From: Nitrospirales bacterium
GTDB taxonomy: Bacteria; Nitrospirota; Nitrospiria; Nitrospirales; UBA8639
Length of the DNA: 64,000 nucleotides
Assembly (NCBI GenBank): GCA_029261295.1
Contig: JAJDBP010000031.1
Span: forward strand, 62,001 to 126,000
Direction of reading: 5' to 3'
The notes below the pieces were generated by a model. It was not told the origin of the DNA, ran no database searches, and was given only the letters and a program-made list of their open reading frames with translations. Positions 16,848-26,821 of this stretch are shown in pieces. The stretch's first letter is position 1, and each line of letters opens with the position of its first letter. The position numbers were made by a program, and so were the translations under genes.

Positions 16848-18525
16848 TTCCAAAAAGTGGTTGTGGTTTCTCATTGCTTGTCTTTTTGGGCTTTGTAGCT
16901 GCCAGGTAATTCTTTCTGATTCAAGAGCAGTTTTCCCGGATTCCGCTTCTTCTTCACCAGATAAGAAAAGTGATCCTCTATCCCTTGCTCTTCCGTATAC
17001 GTTAGCCATTCTTCCTTTTGACAATTTAAGTTCCAATGCTCGGCTTCATTGGTTGGGTCGTAGTTTGTCAGAGATGCTGACACATGATTTAGCCTCCGCA
17101 CCGACTCTTTCCATCATTGCCCGTGACACCATGGGGTCGATTCTCCGTGAACAATGGCTTCAACATCAAGGTTTTTCATCTACCGTCTCTCCGGTAAAGT
17201 TAGGGCATTTACAAGGTGTGCGTTATTTATTGAGGGGAGGATTTTATCACCATGAACATAGTTTAAAAGTTGATGTGCAGGTTGTTGATGTGGAAACAGG
17301 CATCATCATTAAATCGATGAGTGCTCAAGGACAAAAATCCGAACTTCCGAGAATTGAACATGCTCTTGTTGTTCAAATTCTGAATTTTTTCAATACTCTT
17401 TACGAATTGCCAGTGCCTATGGTTTTGAATGGAGGGGAAACTGATCGCCATAGAGACGTTATTCAGCATGATGTAGGCAAAGGAGAGGGTATTCATCCAA
17501 GAAGAAAAAATTCTTTTGGAAAAGATTCCGTACATCAACTTGATCTCCAGCTTTCCTTAGAGCGAATGACTCAAAGTCGTATGGAGGCCTTGGGTGTGGC
17601 TGAAGCGTTTTGGGAAAACGGATGGTCTCCAGAAATAGGACAGCCACGCTATGATTTCTGGGAGTCTTCTTACGAAAAACCCAAAATATTACCCATCTTG
17701 AGCATCCCCATTTCTTTGTTTATGCAAGCCAGTAATATTTTGAATGTGTTGGAGAAGGCGAGAGGAGAGGAATATGCCACAAATGTTAATGTGGAGTTGG
17801 ATGGTGTTTCACTGAAGTCAACTGATGATACGGGAATCAGTCATTTGTTCCTTCGTTATCTTCAGCAACCTCGAAGATTGTTTGTGCGGGCTCTTAATAC
17901 CAAAGGGGAATTGATGGCGGTCTATTCAAAGTGGTCATGGAAAACGGAGTCTATCTTTCAGGACACAAATCCTAATCGAATTTATTTCCCCATATGGCCT
18001 CAGCCATTATTGAGTGGGGTTGCCGAATTTCCTATAGCTTGGGTTGAGCGAGATCAACAACATATGACATTTGATATGGTTATGGTCCCCATTCCACATG
18101 AACATCTTTCTATTGTGCTTGAAACGGTCCCCACACCTGGTTCTATTGAGCATGAAGATCGAATGCCAATGCCTGAAGATGCGAGTTTTCTCTTGCCCTT
18201 AAAAAAATGGATTCTCAGTCAATGGAAGCCGCCGATTACTGAAGCCTTGCCAGTTGGGGGGTATCTTCCTGCGAATAAAAGAACGGTTGGGGTTCTGTTG
18301 AATCTACAGGATGGAAAAATTGTCAAGGTTAAACTTTTTAATGTCCCTCAGGATACGCTGTTCTCTCGAAGTCTTGAAGTTCTTAAGCAAGGTCTCTTGG
18401 GATTTTGTGTGAGATGTGAAAATGGGGCAATGGGATCTTCTGCGTCAAGCACCCAAATCATTCGTCTTCAATTGACCTTAGCTCAAGATTTTCAGGCATT
18501 CCATTTTGGCTCGCCCTCTAGTTGA
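16840..18525 (+). CDS. FlgO/CsgG-like lipoprotein
   Basis: The hydrophobic stretch WLWFLIACLFGLCSC ends in a lipobox (LCSC), so the mature protein should be a lipoprotein. I take TTG 16840 as the start because it gives a 21-residue signal peptide and overlaps the PilZ stop by only 8 bp; ATG 16753 is also in frame but would overlap by 95 bp. Residues after ~60 form a FlgO/TolB-N/CsgG-type domain (LAILPFDNLSS, LGRSLSEMLTHDL, GVRYLLRGGFYHHEHSLKVDVQVVDVETG). Proteins of this type sit at the outer membrane near flagella or secretion channels. The C-terminal ~350 residues are unrecognised but end in a TonB-C-like beta segment (VGVLLNLQDGKIVKVKLFN). Role inferred: outer-membrane factor for motility. 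Confidence 0.6.
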   Translation: MANSKKWLWFLIACLFGLCSCQVILSDSRAVFPDSASSSPDKKSDPLSLALPYTLAILPFDNLSSNARLHWLGRSLSEMLTHDLASAPTLSIIARDTMGSILREQWLQHQGFSSTVSPVKLGHLQGVRYLLRGGFYHHEHSLKVDVQVVDVETGIIIKSMSAQGQKSELPRIEHALVVQILNFFNTLYELPVPMVLNGGETDRHRDVIQHDVGKGEGIHPRRKNSFGKDSVHQLDLQLSLERMTQSRMEALGVAEAFWENGWSPEIGQPRYDFWESSYEKPKILPILSIPISLFMQASNILNVLEKARGEEYATNVNVELDGVSLKSTDDTGISHLFLRYLQQPRRLFVRALNTKGELMAVYSKWSWKTESIFQDTNPNRIYFPIWPQPLLSGVAEFPIAWVERDQQHMTFDMVMVPIPHEHLSIVLETVPTPGSIEHEDRMPMPEDASFLLPLKKWILSQWKPPITEALPVGGYLPANKRTVGVLLNLQDGKIVKVKLFNVPQDTLFSRSLEVLKQGLLGFCVRCENGAMGSSASSTQIIRLQLTLAQDFQAFHFGSPSS

Positions 18526-18577
18526 ATATCCTTTTGATAAATCTGACGGGTGTTTTACATCCTCAATAGTAGAGTGT

Positions 18578-19990
18578 TCAGGTAGGGTGAAGTAATTCCG
18601 GCCAATGTTTTTGGAGGGTTTTCTCTGCGGCTTGAGCTAAGACCATATCTTGGGAATGATCTTGGCTGAAAATTCGTAAGGTGATCATCCGAGCGGGAAG
18701 ATGTTGTAGATATGTCCGTAAACTTTCTTTGTCAATGGTGTTGGTGGCAGGGTTCCAAACGAATATTTGAAATCCTCCCATCTGTAATAAGTTGATTGGG
18801 CGAGGGTCCTTGTAGGCAAAATCAATTCGAATGTCTGTCTCTCTCAATTTTAGCGGGAGGGACTTGCGCATACGTGCTAAAAAGGTCTGTGGTTGAAAAG
18901 AGGAAGAGCCCTGAGGAATCGGCACTAAAAGGCTAAAGGCGGTTTTCCATTTAACATGCCTATTCAAAATGTTGGCCCATTCGACCCCGAGTCGGCGTTT
19001 TCCTGGATGGCGGGATTTTGGCCAAGTTCGAACGGTTTCCATAACGTGCCAGTCAGTCAGATGTAAGTACCGAGATAAGGCCTTGAGAGGATTGTGAGGA
19101 AAGAGAAGTTGCAATGTTGGCTGAAATATTTCTTGGAGATGGAGATCTATCGCCCGAGTGGTGCGGTGGTAATAGACATTAGCATAGAGATACAGCCTTG
19201 CATGTAAGAACATTTGGAGGGCTGAGAGCCCTGATTGATGGATCGTGAGACCATGGGATGAGAAAAATGTGTAATGTAAGAGGCGTTCAATATCGACTGG
19301 GCCTATGGCTACTCCGCACATATACGAATCCCGCAGCACGTAATCACAATTATCTGGCGTGAAAATACCCCCTAATAGAGGGCGTAGTGCCGTGACCCAT
19401 GAGGGAAGGCCTTTTGTGCTTTGGTGAGGATCTTTGAGTATAAGAAAAGCAATATGCTCAGGATTCAGCTGTTCGCCATTGGCGAAATAACCCGATGGAC
19501 TCCTCTGAATATTTCGGATTATTTCCCCTAAGTGATCTCGAATAATGTGTTGTCCAACCAATTCGTGCGAGAGACCATATTGATGGAGAAAGTGGTGATC
19601 GAAAAAATGGCAAAAGGGCCCATGTCCAATGTCGTGGAGCAAGGCGGTAATGCGCACAAATTCTTCCAAAAAGGCCAAGGATGGAAGATCTGGAATGATC
19701 CGATGGAGTGAAGGATAGAGCTGTCTCATGAAGCGGCCAGCTAAATGCATTGTCCCTAATGAATGCTGAAAACGAGTATGTTCTGCACCTGGATACACCC
19801 AATGAGCACTTTGGAGTTGAAGAATGTAACGAAGGCGCTGAACCCACGGAGAGTCGATCAGATCTTTTTCTGTCTGTTCCCTGGTTGTGGTGTTAGTAAA
19901 GGGGACGGTGAGAGAAATATACCCATGAATGGGATCAGCCAAAAGGGAGACCCCATCAAAAGGGGGTGCGGATGATTCGATTAGTCGCAT
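18578..19990 (-). CDS. HD-domain phosphohydrolase (SAMHD1/dGTPase-like)
   Basis: The 470-residue product has the HD metal-binding set. HTRFQHSLG gives His71/His76, ALLHDIGHGPFCHFFDH gives the His119-Asp120 pair, and GIFTPDNCDYVLRDSYMCGV supplies the later Asp and the RD motif of the SAMHD1-like branch. The opening DPIHGYI is also typical. Family members cleave nucleotides (often dNTPs to deoxynucleosides and triphosphate). The C-terminal ~170 residues are not recognised. It is the last gene of a - strand set (lon, thiL, DUF2062, this gene), 44 bp after the DUF2062 gene. Substrate cannot be told from sequence. Confidence 0.85.
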   Translation of the reverse strand: MRLIESSAPPFDGVSLLADPIHGYISLTVPFTNTTTREQTEKDLIDSPWVQRLRYILQLQSAHWVYPGAEHTRFQHSLGTMHLAGRFMRQLYPSLHRIIPDLPSLAFLEEFVRITALLHDIGHGPFCHFFDHHFLHQYGLSHELVGQHIIRDHLGEIIRNIQRSPSGYFANGEQLNPEHIAFLILKDPHQSTKGLPSWVTALRPLLGGIFTPDNCDYVLRDSYMCGVAIGPVDIERLLHYTFFSSHGLTIHQSGLSALQMFLHARLYLYANVYYHRTTRAIDLHLQEIFQPTLQLLFPHNPLKALSRYLHLTDWHVMETVRTWPKSRHPGKRRLGVEWANILNRHVKWKTAFSLLVPIPQGSSSFQPQTFLARMRKSLPLKLRETDIRIDFAYKDPRPINLLQMGGFQIFVWNPATNTIDKESLRTYLQHLPARMITLRIFSQDHSQDMVLAQAAEKTLQKHWPELLHPT

Positions 19991-20034
19991 GTCTTTTAGG
20001 AACTGATGCGCATTGAGGTAAAACTACATTGACA

Positions 20035-20505
20035 TTATACGCGAGATTCTGATGCTTTGGGAGACGAGGTATTTCGAAATCGTGTAATAGTCCATCGCAT
20101 GATGGGATACGCGAGCAGCGAACCAACTACTGCAAGTGTGCAGGCACCAAGAATAAAGGGAAGGAGGTACGGAGACAAAAGGTCAAAAATATTATCCATG
20201 GACAATTGTTCCCATTCAATATCTGGATGAGAAGAATGACCCATTAAAAATATTCCCGTATACAGACTCGCGGCTAAAATAGGAATGAACGTCCATGGGT
20301 TGTTAATGAAGGATCCGAGGAATATCGCCACGTAATTTAATCGAAACATCCAGCCGCAAAATACCGCACTCGCGGTATGAAATAAATAATGGGGTGCAAA
20401 GGCAATAAACACTCCCGTTGCAAAGGCTAATGCGGTGCGGTGTGGAGTTTCTTGAAGGTGGAGAACTTCTGACAGCCGTTGTCGAAGAGACGCCAGTCCT
20501 AGCAT
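20035..20505 (-). CDS. DUF2062 membrane protein
   Basis: The 156-residue protein has the DUF2062 pattern: ETPHRTALAFATGVFIAFAP, then a hydrophobic segment, then SFINNPWTFIPILAASLYTG, and a final membrane segment (LPFILGACTLAVVGSLLAYPI). Two to four membrane helices place it in the inner membrane. The biochemical role of this family is not established; some members are fused to glycosyltransferases. It begins 9 bp after the thiL stop and is presumably co-transcribed. Confidence 0.85.
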   Translation of the reverse strand: MLGLASLRQRLSEVLHLQETPHRTALAFATGVFIAFAPHYLFHTASAVFCGWMFRLNYVAIFLGSFINNPWTFIPILAASLYTGIFLMGHSSHPDIEWEQLSMDNIFDLLSPYLLPFILGACTLAVVGSLLAYPIMRWTITRFRNTSSPKASESRV

Positions 20506-20514
20506 GACGTGCTC

Positions 20515-21570
20515 TTACCTTTCGGTTCTTGGAGAAAAATGCTCATACCCCTGGGGTTGTAAATAATCCTGTATATTCTCACTATGTTCTATTCGGATGC
20601 CAAACCCTTTAGGTTGAATGGTTCCGATTTGTGAAATGGGTATTCGGCGTCTTTTTATAAACTTTTCGAGTTCATATTCCCATTTTTGAGGGATCGTGAA
20701 CAGTAATTCATAATCTTCCCCTCCATGAAGGCTCCAATGAAGGGGAGTCGTATGAATGCGTTTGGCATAACGTTGCATTTGTTGAGACATGGGAATGTGA
20801 GAGCTATAAATTAACGCGCCCACTCGGCTTTGTCGGCAAAGATGCTGGAGGTCTCGGGACAATCCATCTGACAGGTCCATGGCAGCAGAAGCGTAGGGTT
20901 GAGACGCCAAATGTTGCCCAAGAGCAACGCGAGGAGTGGGGTTGAGGTGGCGATGTACTAAATAGCTCATGGGTGTTGAAAGAGTTGATGGTTTGGGGGG
21001 GGTCTTATATTTCTTGAGGTAGGCGAAACCTGCTGCTGAATCGCCAAGGGTGCCGCTTACATAGATAAGATCTCCGGTTTTGGCTCCATTTCGAGTCAGA
21101 ATATGCTCAGGGTGGGCTTGTCCAATGATGGTAATCGAGATAAATAAGGATGTAGGAGAAGAAGAGGTATCTCCTCCAAGAAGTCTTACCTTATGGGTTT
21201 TACAAGGTGCCCCTAAGCCTCTATAGAATTCTTGCCAATCTTGTTGGATTAAGGAAGACGGCAAGGCGATGGAGACAAAAATTCCTGTTGGAGTGGCTCC
21301 CATGGCAGCCATGTCACTTAGATTGACAGCGGCAGCTTTATACCCAATGTTGTAAAGTGTGGCGGTTTTCCTCGTAAAATGAATTTCTTCAATCAGGAGG
21401 TCCGTTGAGAGGACCACGTGTTGTGGTGAGGAAGGGGAAAAGACCGCAGCATCATCCCCCAATCCAATTGTGGGAAGAAAACCTTGAGTGCTCAATTGAC
21501 GGGGAATTGATTGTATGAGATTGAATTCCCCCAGGTTCGAAAGACGCGCCGTTCGGCGATTCGGGGTCAT
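20515..21570 (-). CDS. thiL: Thiamine-monophosphate kinase
   Basis: ThiL phosphorylates thiamine monophosphate to the active cofactor thiamine pyrophosphate in the cytoplasm. The 351-residue product is of normal length and shows the AIR-synthase-like fold: EFNLIQSI at the start, GLGDDAAVF (nucleotide/Mg site), STDLLIEEIHF, AVNLSDMAAMGATPTGIFVSIALP, GGDTSSSPT and AMDLSDGLSRDLQHL, with GGEDYELLFT near the end. All are hallmark motifs. It lies 10 bp downstream of lon on the same strand. Confidence 0.95.
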   Translation of the reverse strand: MTPNRRTARLSNLGEFNLIQSIPRQLSTQGFLPTIGLGDDAAVFSPSSPQHVVLSTDLLIEEIHFTRKTATLYNIGYKAAAVNLSDMAAMGATPTGIFVSIALPSSLIQQDWQEFYRGLGAPCKTHKVRLLGGDTSSSPTSLFISITIIGQAHPEHILTRNGAKTGDLIYVSGTLGDSAAGFAYLKKYKTPPKPSTLSTPMSYLVHRHLNPTPRVALGQHLASQPYASAAMDLSDGLSRDLQHLCRQSRVGALIYSSHIPMSQQMQRYAKRIHTTPLHWSLHGGEDYELLFTIPQKWEYELEKFIKRRRIPISQIGTIQPKGFGIRIEHSENIQDYLQPQGYEHFSPRTER

Positions 21571-21580
21571 AGCGTCTGGC

Positions 21581-24058
21581 TCAGGAAGCCCGGGTCACCT
21601 TGTGTCGAGCTGGTAGTCGAGAAGTGCTGGGAGAGGCCACTTTTTTGCGTCGTCCTGAAGTCGATTGAGAAGGGATTGTCGTGGATTTTAACTTTTGGCG
21701 GCCTTTCGGTCGAAGGGCAGTTTTCAAAACTTCTGACATGTTATCAGCCGCAATAAATTCCAATCCTCTTACGAGATGTTTTGGGATATCATCTAAATCT
21801 TTTTGATTGCGTTTGGGAATAATAATCGTTTTGATATGTGCCCGTTTCGCTGCCAGAACTTTTTCCTTTAATCCTCCAATTGGGAGAATGCGCCCCTGCA
21901 AGGTGATTTCTCCAGTCATGGCAATATCTCGCCTAACCGGTATTTGGCTAAGGCAGGATGCCAATGCCGTCGCAATGGTGATTCCTGCGGAAGGTCCGTC
22001 CTTAGGCGTGGCACCTGCAGGTACATGAATATGGATATCTAGTTTCGAATAAAAATTGGAATCGATGTCTAATTGTTTGGTCTGAGAGCGAATATAACTC
22101 AAAGCGGCATGAGCCGATTCCTTCATGACATCTCCAAGATGACCAGTTAATGTCAACTGTCCTTTACCCTTACCGACGGAGGCCTCCACATACAACACAT
22201 CACCTCCAGTCTCTGTCCAGGCAAGGCCAGTTGAAACGCCCACCTCATCCTTTTCTTGTTCCTGCTCAGGAATAAATTTAGGCACTCCCAAAAATTGAGA
22301 AAGATTTCTTGGGGATACCTGATATTGTTTAATTTTACCCTCTGCAATGCGTTTGGCGATTTTGCGCATAACCTTGGCGAGTTCGCGCTCAAGATTCCGA
22401 ACCCCAGCTTCACGGGTATATTGAGAAATAATATGGGTTAAGCAGGAATCGGTAATATGAAGGTGCTGGGAGGTGATGCCATGTTCCTCAAGTTGTCTGG
22501 GGATGAGATAGCGTAGGGCAATGCCATGCTTTTCTTCCTCTGAGTAGCCAGGAATATCAATGATTTCCATGCGATCCCGTAAGGCTGAGAGAATAGGGTC
22601 TGTCAAATTTGCGGTGGTAATAAACATGACATCGCTCAAATCAACCGGGACACCAAGGTAGTGATCCACAAAGGCAGAATTTTGTTCAGGATCCAAAACT
22701 TCAAGGAGGGCGGCTGAAGGATCCCCTCGAAAGTCCATGCCAATTTTATCGACCTCATCCAGCATAAAAACAGGATTAACAGTGCCAGCTTGTTTAAGCC
22801 CCTGAATTATTCGTCCAGGAAGCGCTCCTACGTATGTTCGACGATGTCCGCGAATTTCGGCTTCATCTCTGGTCCCTCCAAGGCTTATGCGAACAAATTC
22901 GCGACCAAGGGCTCTGGCAATGGATTTCCCTAATGATGTTTTTCCCACGCCAGGAGGTCCAGCAAAGCACAAAATGGGTCCTTTCATTTTGGCCTTAAGT
23001 TTGCGGACAGCCAAATATTCCAAGATTCGTTCTTTGACACGTTCCAGATCGTAATGATCTTCATGGAGAACTTTAGACGCTTCAGCAATATCTAAATTAT
23101 CTGTCGAACGCCGACTCCAAGGTACTTCCACCATCCATTCTAAATAGGTACGGATCGTACCGGACTCAGCAGAATCTTGGTGCATCTTCTCGAGACGCTT
23201 CAGTTGCTTCTCGGCTTCTTTTTGGACCTTTTCAGGCATTTTTGATTCTTCGATACGCAGGCGAAAATCTGCGACTTCTTCAGTGCGATCATCGAGTTCT
23301 CCTAATTCCTTTTGGATCGCTTTCAATTGCTCGCGAAGAAAATATTCTCGTTGAGTTTTATCCATTTCGCCTTTGGCATCTGCTTGGATTTTTTGCTGCA
23401 TGGCGAGCACTTCTTGTTCTTTCCCAAGAATATCATTCACATACTTAAGACGAACAAGGGGATCTTCAATTTCGAGTACTTGTTGGGTCGTATCGACTTT
23501 AAGTCCAAGGTTCGAAACAATAATATCCGCGAGACGCCCAGGGTCATCGAGATTTTCGATGACCGTGAGGACATCGGGCATAATGACTTTCCCCAACCCG
23601 AGCAGTTTTTCTAACCCTTCGCGAGCAGATCGAATGCTGGCTTCGTGTTCTAGTGGCGAGATTTCAGATGATGCTTCTGTGATCGTTTTGAGTCGAACTG
23701 AGAAAAAAGGTTGTGATTGGGTCACCCCCTGAATGCGAGCCTTGGCCAATCCTTGTACAAGGATTTTTATACGCTCATCTGGGAGTTTCAGCATACGCAT
23801 GATCACTCCGACCGTTCCTGTCTCGTGCAGATCTTCGGAAGTGGGCTCTTCTGTTTCTTGATTTTTTTGAGTCGTGAGGAAAATTAATCGATCTGAAGAA
23901 AGAGCGGCCTCAATCGCTTTGATCGAAAGGTCGCGGCCAACAAAAAGTGGAAGAACCATATAGGGAAAGATCACGATGTCGCGAACCGGCAGGAGCGGTA
24001 ATTCCTCAGGGATATTTTCGAGGGACGGGGGTGAAAATTCTGGTGTGTCTTCTGTCAT
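21581..24058 (-). CDS. lon: ATP-dependent protease La
   Basis: LonA is a cytosolic AAA+ serine protease that degrades misfolded and regulatory proteins. The ~825-residue product has the N-terminal substrate domain ([23 protein letters not shown]), a coiled-coil middle, and the AAA+ module with Walker [14 protein letters not shown] and Walker [12 protein letters not shown]. The protease domain carries the catalytic serine in [10 protein letters not shown] and the lysine in [11 protein letters not shown] use the first ATG, at 24058; a TTG start at 24091 would add 11 residues, and neither has a clear Shine-Dalgarno. The C-terminus carries a basic, Ser/Thr-rich tail of ~45 residues beyond the usual end. 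A sigma-70-type promoter lies ~90 bp upstream. Confidence 0.96.
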   Translation of the reverse strand: MTEDTPEFSPPSLENIPEELPLLPVRDIVIFPYMVLPLFVGRDLSIKAIEAALSSDRLIFLTTQKNQETEEPTSEDLHETGTVGVIMRMLKLPDERIKILVQGLAKARIQGVTQSQPFFSVRLKTITEASSEISPLEHEASIRSAREGLEKLLGLGKVIMPDVLTVIENLDDPGRLADIIVSNLGLKVDTTQQVLEIEDPLVRLKYVNDILGKEQEVLAMQQKIQADAKGEMDKTQREYFLREQLKAIQKELGELDDRTEEVADFRLRIEESKMPEKVQKEAEKQLKRLEKMHQDSAESGTIRTYLEWMVEVPWSRRSTDNLDIAEASKVLHEDHYDLERVKERILEYLAVRKLKAKMKGPILCFAGPPGVGKTSLGKSIARALGREFVRISLGGTRDEAEIRGHRRTYVGALPGRIIQGLKQAGTVNPVFMLDEVDKIGMDFRGDPSAALLEVLDPEQNSAFVDHYLGVPVDLSDVMFITTANLTDPILSALRDRMEIIDIPGYSEEEKHGIALRYLIPRQLEEHGITSQHLHITDSCLTHIISQYTREAGVRNLERELAKVMRKIAKRIAEGKIKQYQVSPRNLSQFLGVPKFIPEQEQEKDEVGVSTGLAWTETGGDVLYVEASVGKGKGQLTLTGHLGDVMKESAHAALSYIRSQTKQLDIDSNFYSKLDIHIHVPAGATPKDGPSAGITIATALASCLSQIPVRRDIAMTGEITLQGRILPIGGLKEKVLAAKRAHIKTIIIPKRNQKDLDDIPKHLVRGLEFIAADNMSEVLKTALRPKGRQKLKSTTIPSQSTSGRRKKVASPSTSRLPARHKVTRAS

Positions 24059-24146
24059 AACGGGATGCCCATGGCTTTCATGACGAGGCAAAGAGACGAA
24101 GGGAAGAGGAAATGAGTCTGTAGGTGTTTTCGATGCACAACTTTCG

Positions 24147-24176
24147 ATACTAGGAGAAGGTGAAAAAAGTTGTCAA
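24147..24176 (-). promoter_or_regulatory. Sigma-70-type promoter of lon
   Basis: On the - strand, a perfect -35 TTGACA (24171-24176) and TAGTAT (24147-24152) are separated by 18 bp. Transcription would begin around 24140, giving a short leader to lon. It diverges from the bamA promoter. I see no CIRCE element, so heat-shock control is not evident. Confidence 0.6.
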
Positions 24177-24241
24177 GGTTTTCCAGGAGCTCTTTTTCTT
24201 GGTGATGAGTCTAAGATGACAAACGGATTGGTTGGCCATGC

Positions 24242-24270
24242 TTTACAAGGAATCCTTCCCTGAATATAAT
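24242..24270 (+). promoter_or_regulatory. Strong sigma-70-type promoter of the bamA-LPS array
   Basis: TTTACA (24242-24247), a 17-bp spacer and a perfect TATAAT (24265-24270) form a near-consensus promoter. Transcription would begin around 24277, leaving a ~215-nt leader before bamA. No other + strand promoter of this quality was noticed in the next 20 kb, so it may drive much of the outer-membrane array. The leader contains pyrimidine-rich GTTCTCTT-type repeats but no obvious structured element. Confidence 0.75.
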
Positions 24271-24492
24271 CTCTCATCTATCTGTTATCGAAATTCCAAC
24301 CTTGTTCATTGGGCGTCTTCCCCGCAGGTATGCCAACCAATAAAATTTTATGCTAGTGGCTTCAGCGACGAACAAGGTCATCACTTTTAATGAACCTGTG
24401 TTCTCTTCTTGTTCTCTTTCTGTTGATGTTCCCACTATTATCAGGGCTGGTGGATTCTTTTGCCCTTCCCTGAGACGGCTGTCTTAAATTTC

Positions 24493-26790
24493 ATGCCGTT
24501 GCCTCACCACTTTTTTTTGAGAGTTTTTTTCATTGTGTGGGCGGCTGCCCTTTCGGTCTTTGCGGTGCTTCCTTCGTTTGAAAGTGGCGCTCAGGCTCAG
24601 GGTACGAACCATCGAATTCAAGCGATTGAAATAGAGGGGAATCGGCATATTGACCGTGAGGCGATTATCGGAAAATTGAAGATCCAACCCGGGGACAAGT
24701 TTTCTCAAGCGAGGGTTCGTGAGGAAATTCAAAAGATATACAGTATGGGGTTTTTTGAAAAGGTGGATGTGTCGACTCAGGCAAGGGGCGATGAAGTCGT
24801 GGTTCTTTTTCTGGTTAAGGAAAAACCCTTTACCGTTGAAGTTATCTATGATGGCAATGATGAATTAACTGATGAAAATCTAGGTGAAAAAAATACAATC
24901 AGAAATCAGACCTTCCTAGACCAAGAGCAGGTAAAGGTATCGGTCGAGCATTTTCGAAAACTCTATCAGGAAGAAGGGTATTTTCATGCCCAGATCATTC
25001 CAATTGTCGATATGATTGAGGAGGGGCAGGCCCGTCTGACCTATTATATTGAAGAAGGAGAACAGGCTCATATCAAAGCCATTGAATTTGAAGGACGAAA
25101 TGTTCTCAAGAAAAAGCAATTAGGGGCATTTATGGCCAACCAAGAATGGTCTTGGCCATGGTCCGTTTTCTCGGATACTGGTGTGTTACGGCAGGATGAA
25201 TTGCCAAATGATATTGAACGGATCAAAGAAGTTTACATGAACAAAGGATATTTAGATATTCAAGTCGGCATGCCTCGCATAGATTTGGATGATACCAAGG
25301 AGTGGTTTACCGTGGTCTTCCCCATTGTAGAGGGAGAGCCGTATATCGTGAACCGAATTCAATACAAAGGGAATTCGGTTTTTCCTGAAAATGAACTGAG
25401 AGAAGGCCTTCCCGTTAAATCTGGTGATGTTTTTCAGCGTGTTAAAATCCGAGATGAAATCACCAGGGTCACAGATCTTTATGGCAGTCGAGGGTATGCC
25501 TTTACAGACGTGAGTCCGTCAGTTGAACCTGATCCAAGCACGAGAAGCGCTAATATTACCTTTATTATCGATGAAGGAGAAGTGGTGCGAATCAGGGATA
25601 TTCGCATTACGGGGAATCATAAAACGCGAGATAATGTCATTCGACGAGAATTGCGTGTCAATGAACGAGACATGATTAATTCTCCTGCCATCAAACGCAG
25701 TTTTCAGCGACTGAATAACACGAACTTTTTTGAAACGGTCGAAATTCTTCCTAAACAAAATGCTCCTGGCGAAGTGGATTTAGACGTCAAAGTCAAAGAG
25801 AAGCCAACAGGAGCCTTTAGTCTTGGAGGAGGTTTTAGTACCTTAGATCAGTTTACTCTGATTGCGGATATTTCGGAGGGGAATTTTTTAGGCCGTGGTT
25901 ATTTAGCAAAGATTCGAGGGCAGTTAGGCGGACGAAGGACCTTAGGAATTATTACCTTCAGGAATCCAGCTATTCTTGATACCTTAACTTCTGTTCAAAT
26001 AGATGGGTTCCGTACTCGCACGAATTTCTTAACCTACGACGAAACGAAGGTTGGGGCCAATCTTACTTTTGGCCGGGCGTTTTCTGAATATCTGTCAGGG
26101 AGTTTTACTTTTGTTGGCGAACATATCAAAATTCGTGATGTTGATAATGATGCCCCAGAAATTATCCAAGATCAGGAAGGAAATCAGTCCACCACTGGTT
26201 TTCGTGCCAGTTTATTTCGAGATACGCGCGATTTTTACCTAGATCCTAGAAAAGGGGTGCGGGTTGGGGTTCGTACAAGCCTTGGGACCCAGCTACTTGG
26301 GGGATCCAATAACTTTTATAGTACTTCTTTCGATGCATTGAAATACACTCCGCTTCCATTTTGGGATCTTCGTCATTCGATTCGTGGGCGTATTGGCTAT
26401 GGTACAGGATTCGGCGGAGAGAACCTTCCTGTTCCAGAATTTTTCTTCATTGGTGGTATTAATACCGTGCGCGGATTTAAATTTGGTCGAGCTGGACCGG
26501 TTACCTCAAGTAACGATCCTGCAGGAGGTAATAAACAATTAATCTTTAATAATGATTTAGTTTTTCCTATCTTGCCAGATGCTAAATTAAATGGTGTGAT
26601 ATTTTTTGATTATGGAAAAGGCTTTGGGTTTGGTGAACCTTTAGACTTCGATCTTCGAAAAGCGGCCGGATTTGAAGTAAGATGGATCTCACCATTTGGG
26701 CCTCTTCGGGCTGCTTATGGATTTAATTTGGATAAGGAGCCAGGTGAAAAAAAAGCCGTGTTTGAATTTTCTATTGGCTCAGTATTTTAG
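24493..26790 (+). CDS. bamA: Outer membrane protein assembly factor BamA
   Basis: BamA is the beta-barrel core of the machine that folds outer-membrane proteins. The ~765-residue product starts with a signal peptide (hydrophobic FFLRVFFIVWAAALSVFAVL, cleavage near AQA). Five POTRA domains (~35-420) follow, recognisable by repeated G....f....i...i..ly...Gy patterns, then a C-terminal 16-strand barrel. The barrel has the NTVRGFKFG loop-6 motif (VRGF/Y) near residue ~665 and ends in a Phe (IGSVF), as outer-membrane barrels do. I use ATG 24493 because it begins a normal signal peptide; a TTG 33 bp upstream is less likely. It is the first gene of the array and is followed by the skp-like gene, the standard order. 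Confidence 0.96.
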   Translation: MPLPHHFFLRVFFIVWAAALSVFAVLPSFESGAQAQGTNHRIQAIEIEGNRHIDREAIIGKLKIQPGDKFSQARVREEIQKIYSMGFFEKVDVSTQARGDEVVVLFLVKEKPFTVEVIYDGNDELTDENLGEKNTIRNQTFLDQEQVKVSVEHFRKLYQEEGYFHAQIIPIVDMIEEGQARLTYYIEEGEQAHIKAIEFEGRNVLKKKQLGAFMANQEWSWPWSVFSDTGVLRQDELPNDIERIKEVYMNKGYLDIQVGMPRIDLDDTKEWFTVVFPIVEGEPYIVNRIQYKGNSVFPENELREGLPVKSGDVFQRVKIRDEITRVTDLYGSRGYAFTDVSPSVEPDPSTRSANITFIIDEGEVVRIRDIRITGNHKTRDNVIRRELRVNERDMINSPAIKRSFQRLNNTNFFETVEILPKQNAPGEVDLDVKVKEKPTGAFSLGGGFSTLDQFTLIADISEGNFLGRGYLAKIRGQLGGRRTLGIITFRNPAILDTLTSVQIDGFRTRTNFLTYDETKVGANLTFGRAFSEYLSGSFTFVGEHIKIRDVDNDAPEIIQDQEGNQSTTGFRASLFRDTRDFYLDPRKGVRVGVRTSLGTQLLGGSNNFYSTSFDALKYTPLPFWDLRHSIRGRIGYGTGFGGENLPVPEFFFIGGINTVRGFKFGRAGPVTSSNDPAGGNKQLIFNNDLVFPILPDAKLNGVIFFDYGKGFGFGEPLDFDLRKAAGFEVRWISPFGPLRAAYGFNLDKEPGEKKAVFEFSIGSVF

Positions 26791-26821
26791 TAACGTGAAA
26801 TGAAAACTAAAGTGGTAAAAT

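Noticed and set aside
24092-24180. CIRCE or sigma-32-type heat-shock control before lon
   Set aside because: No inverted TTAGCACTC repeat and no CCCCAT-type -10; the boxes fit sigma-70 better.
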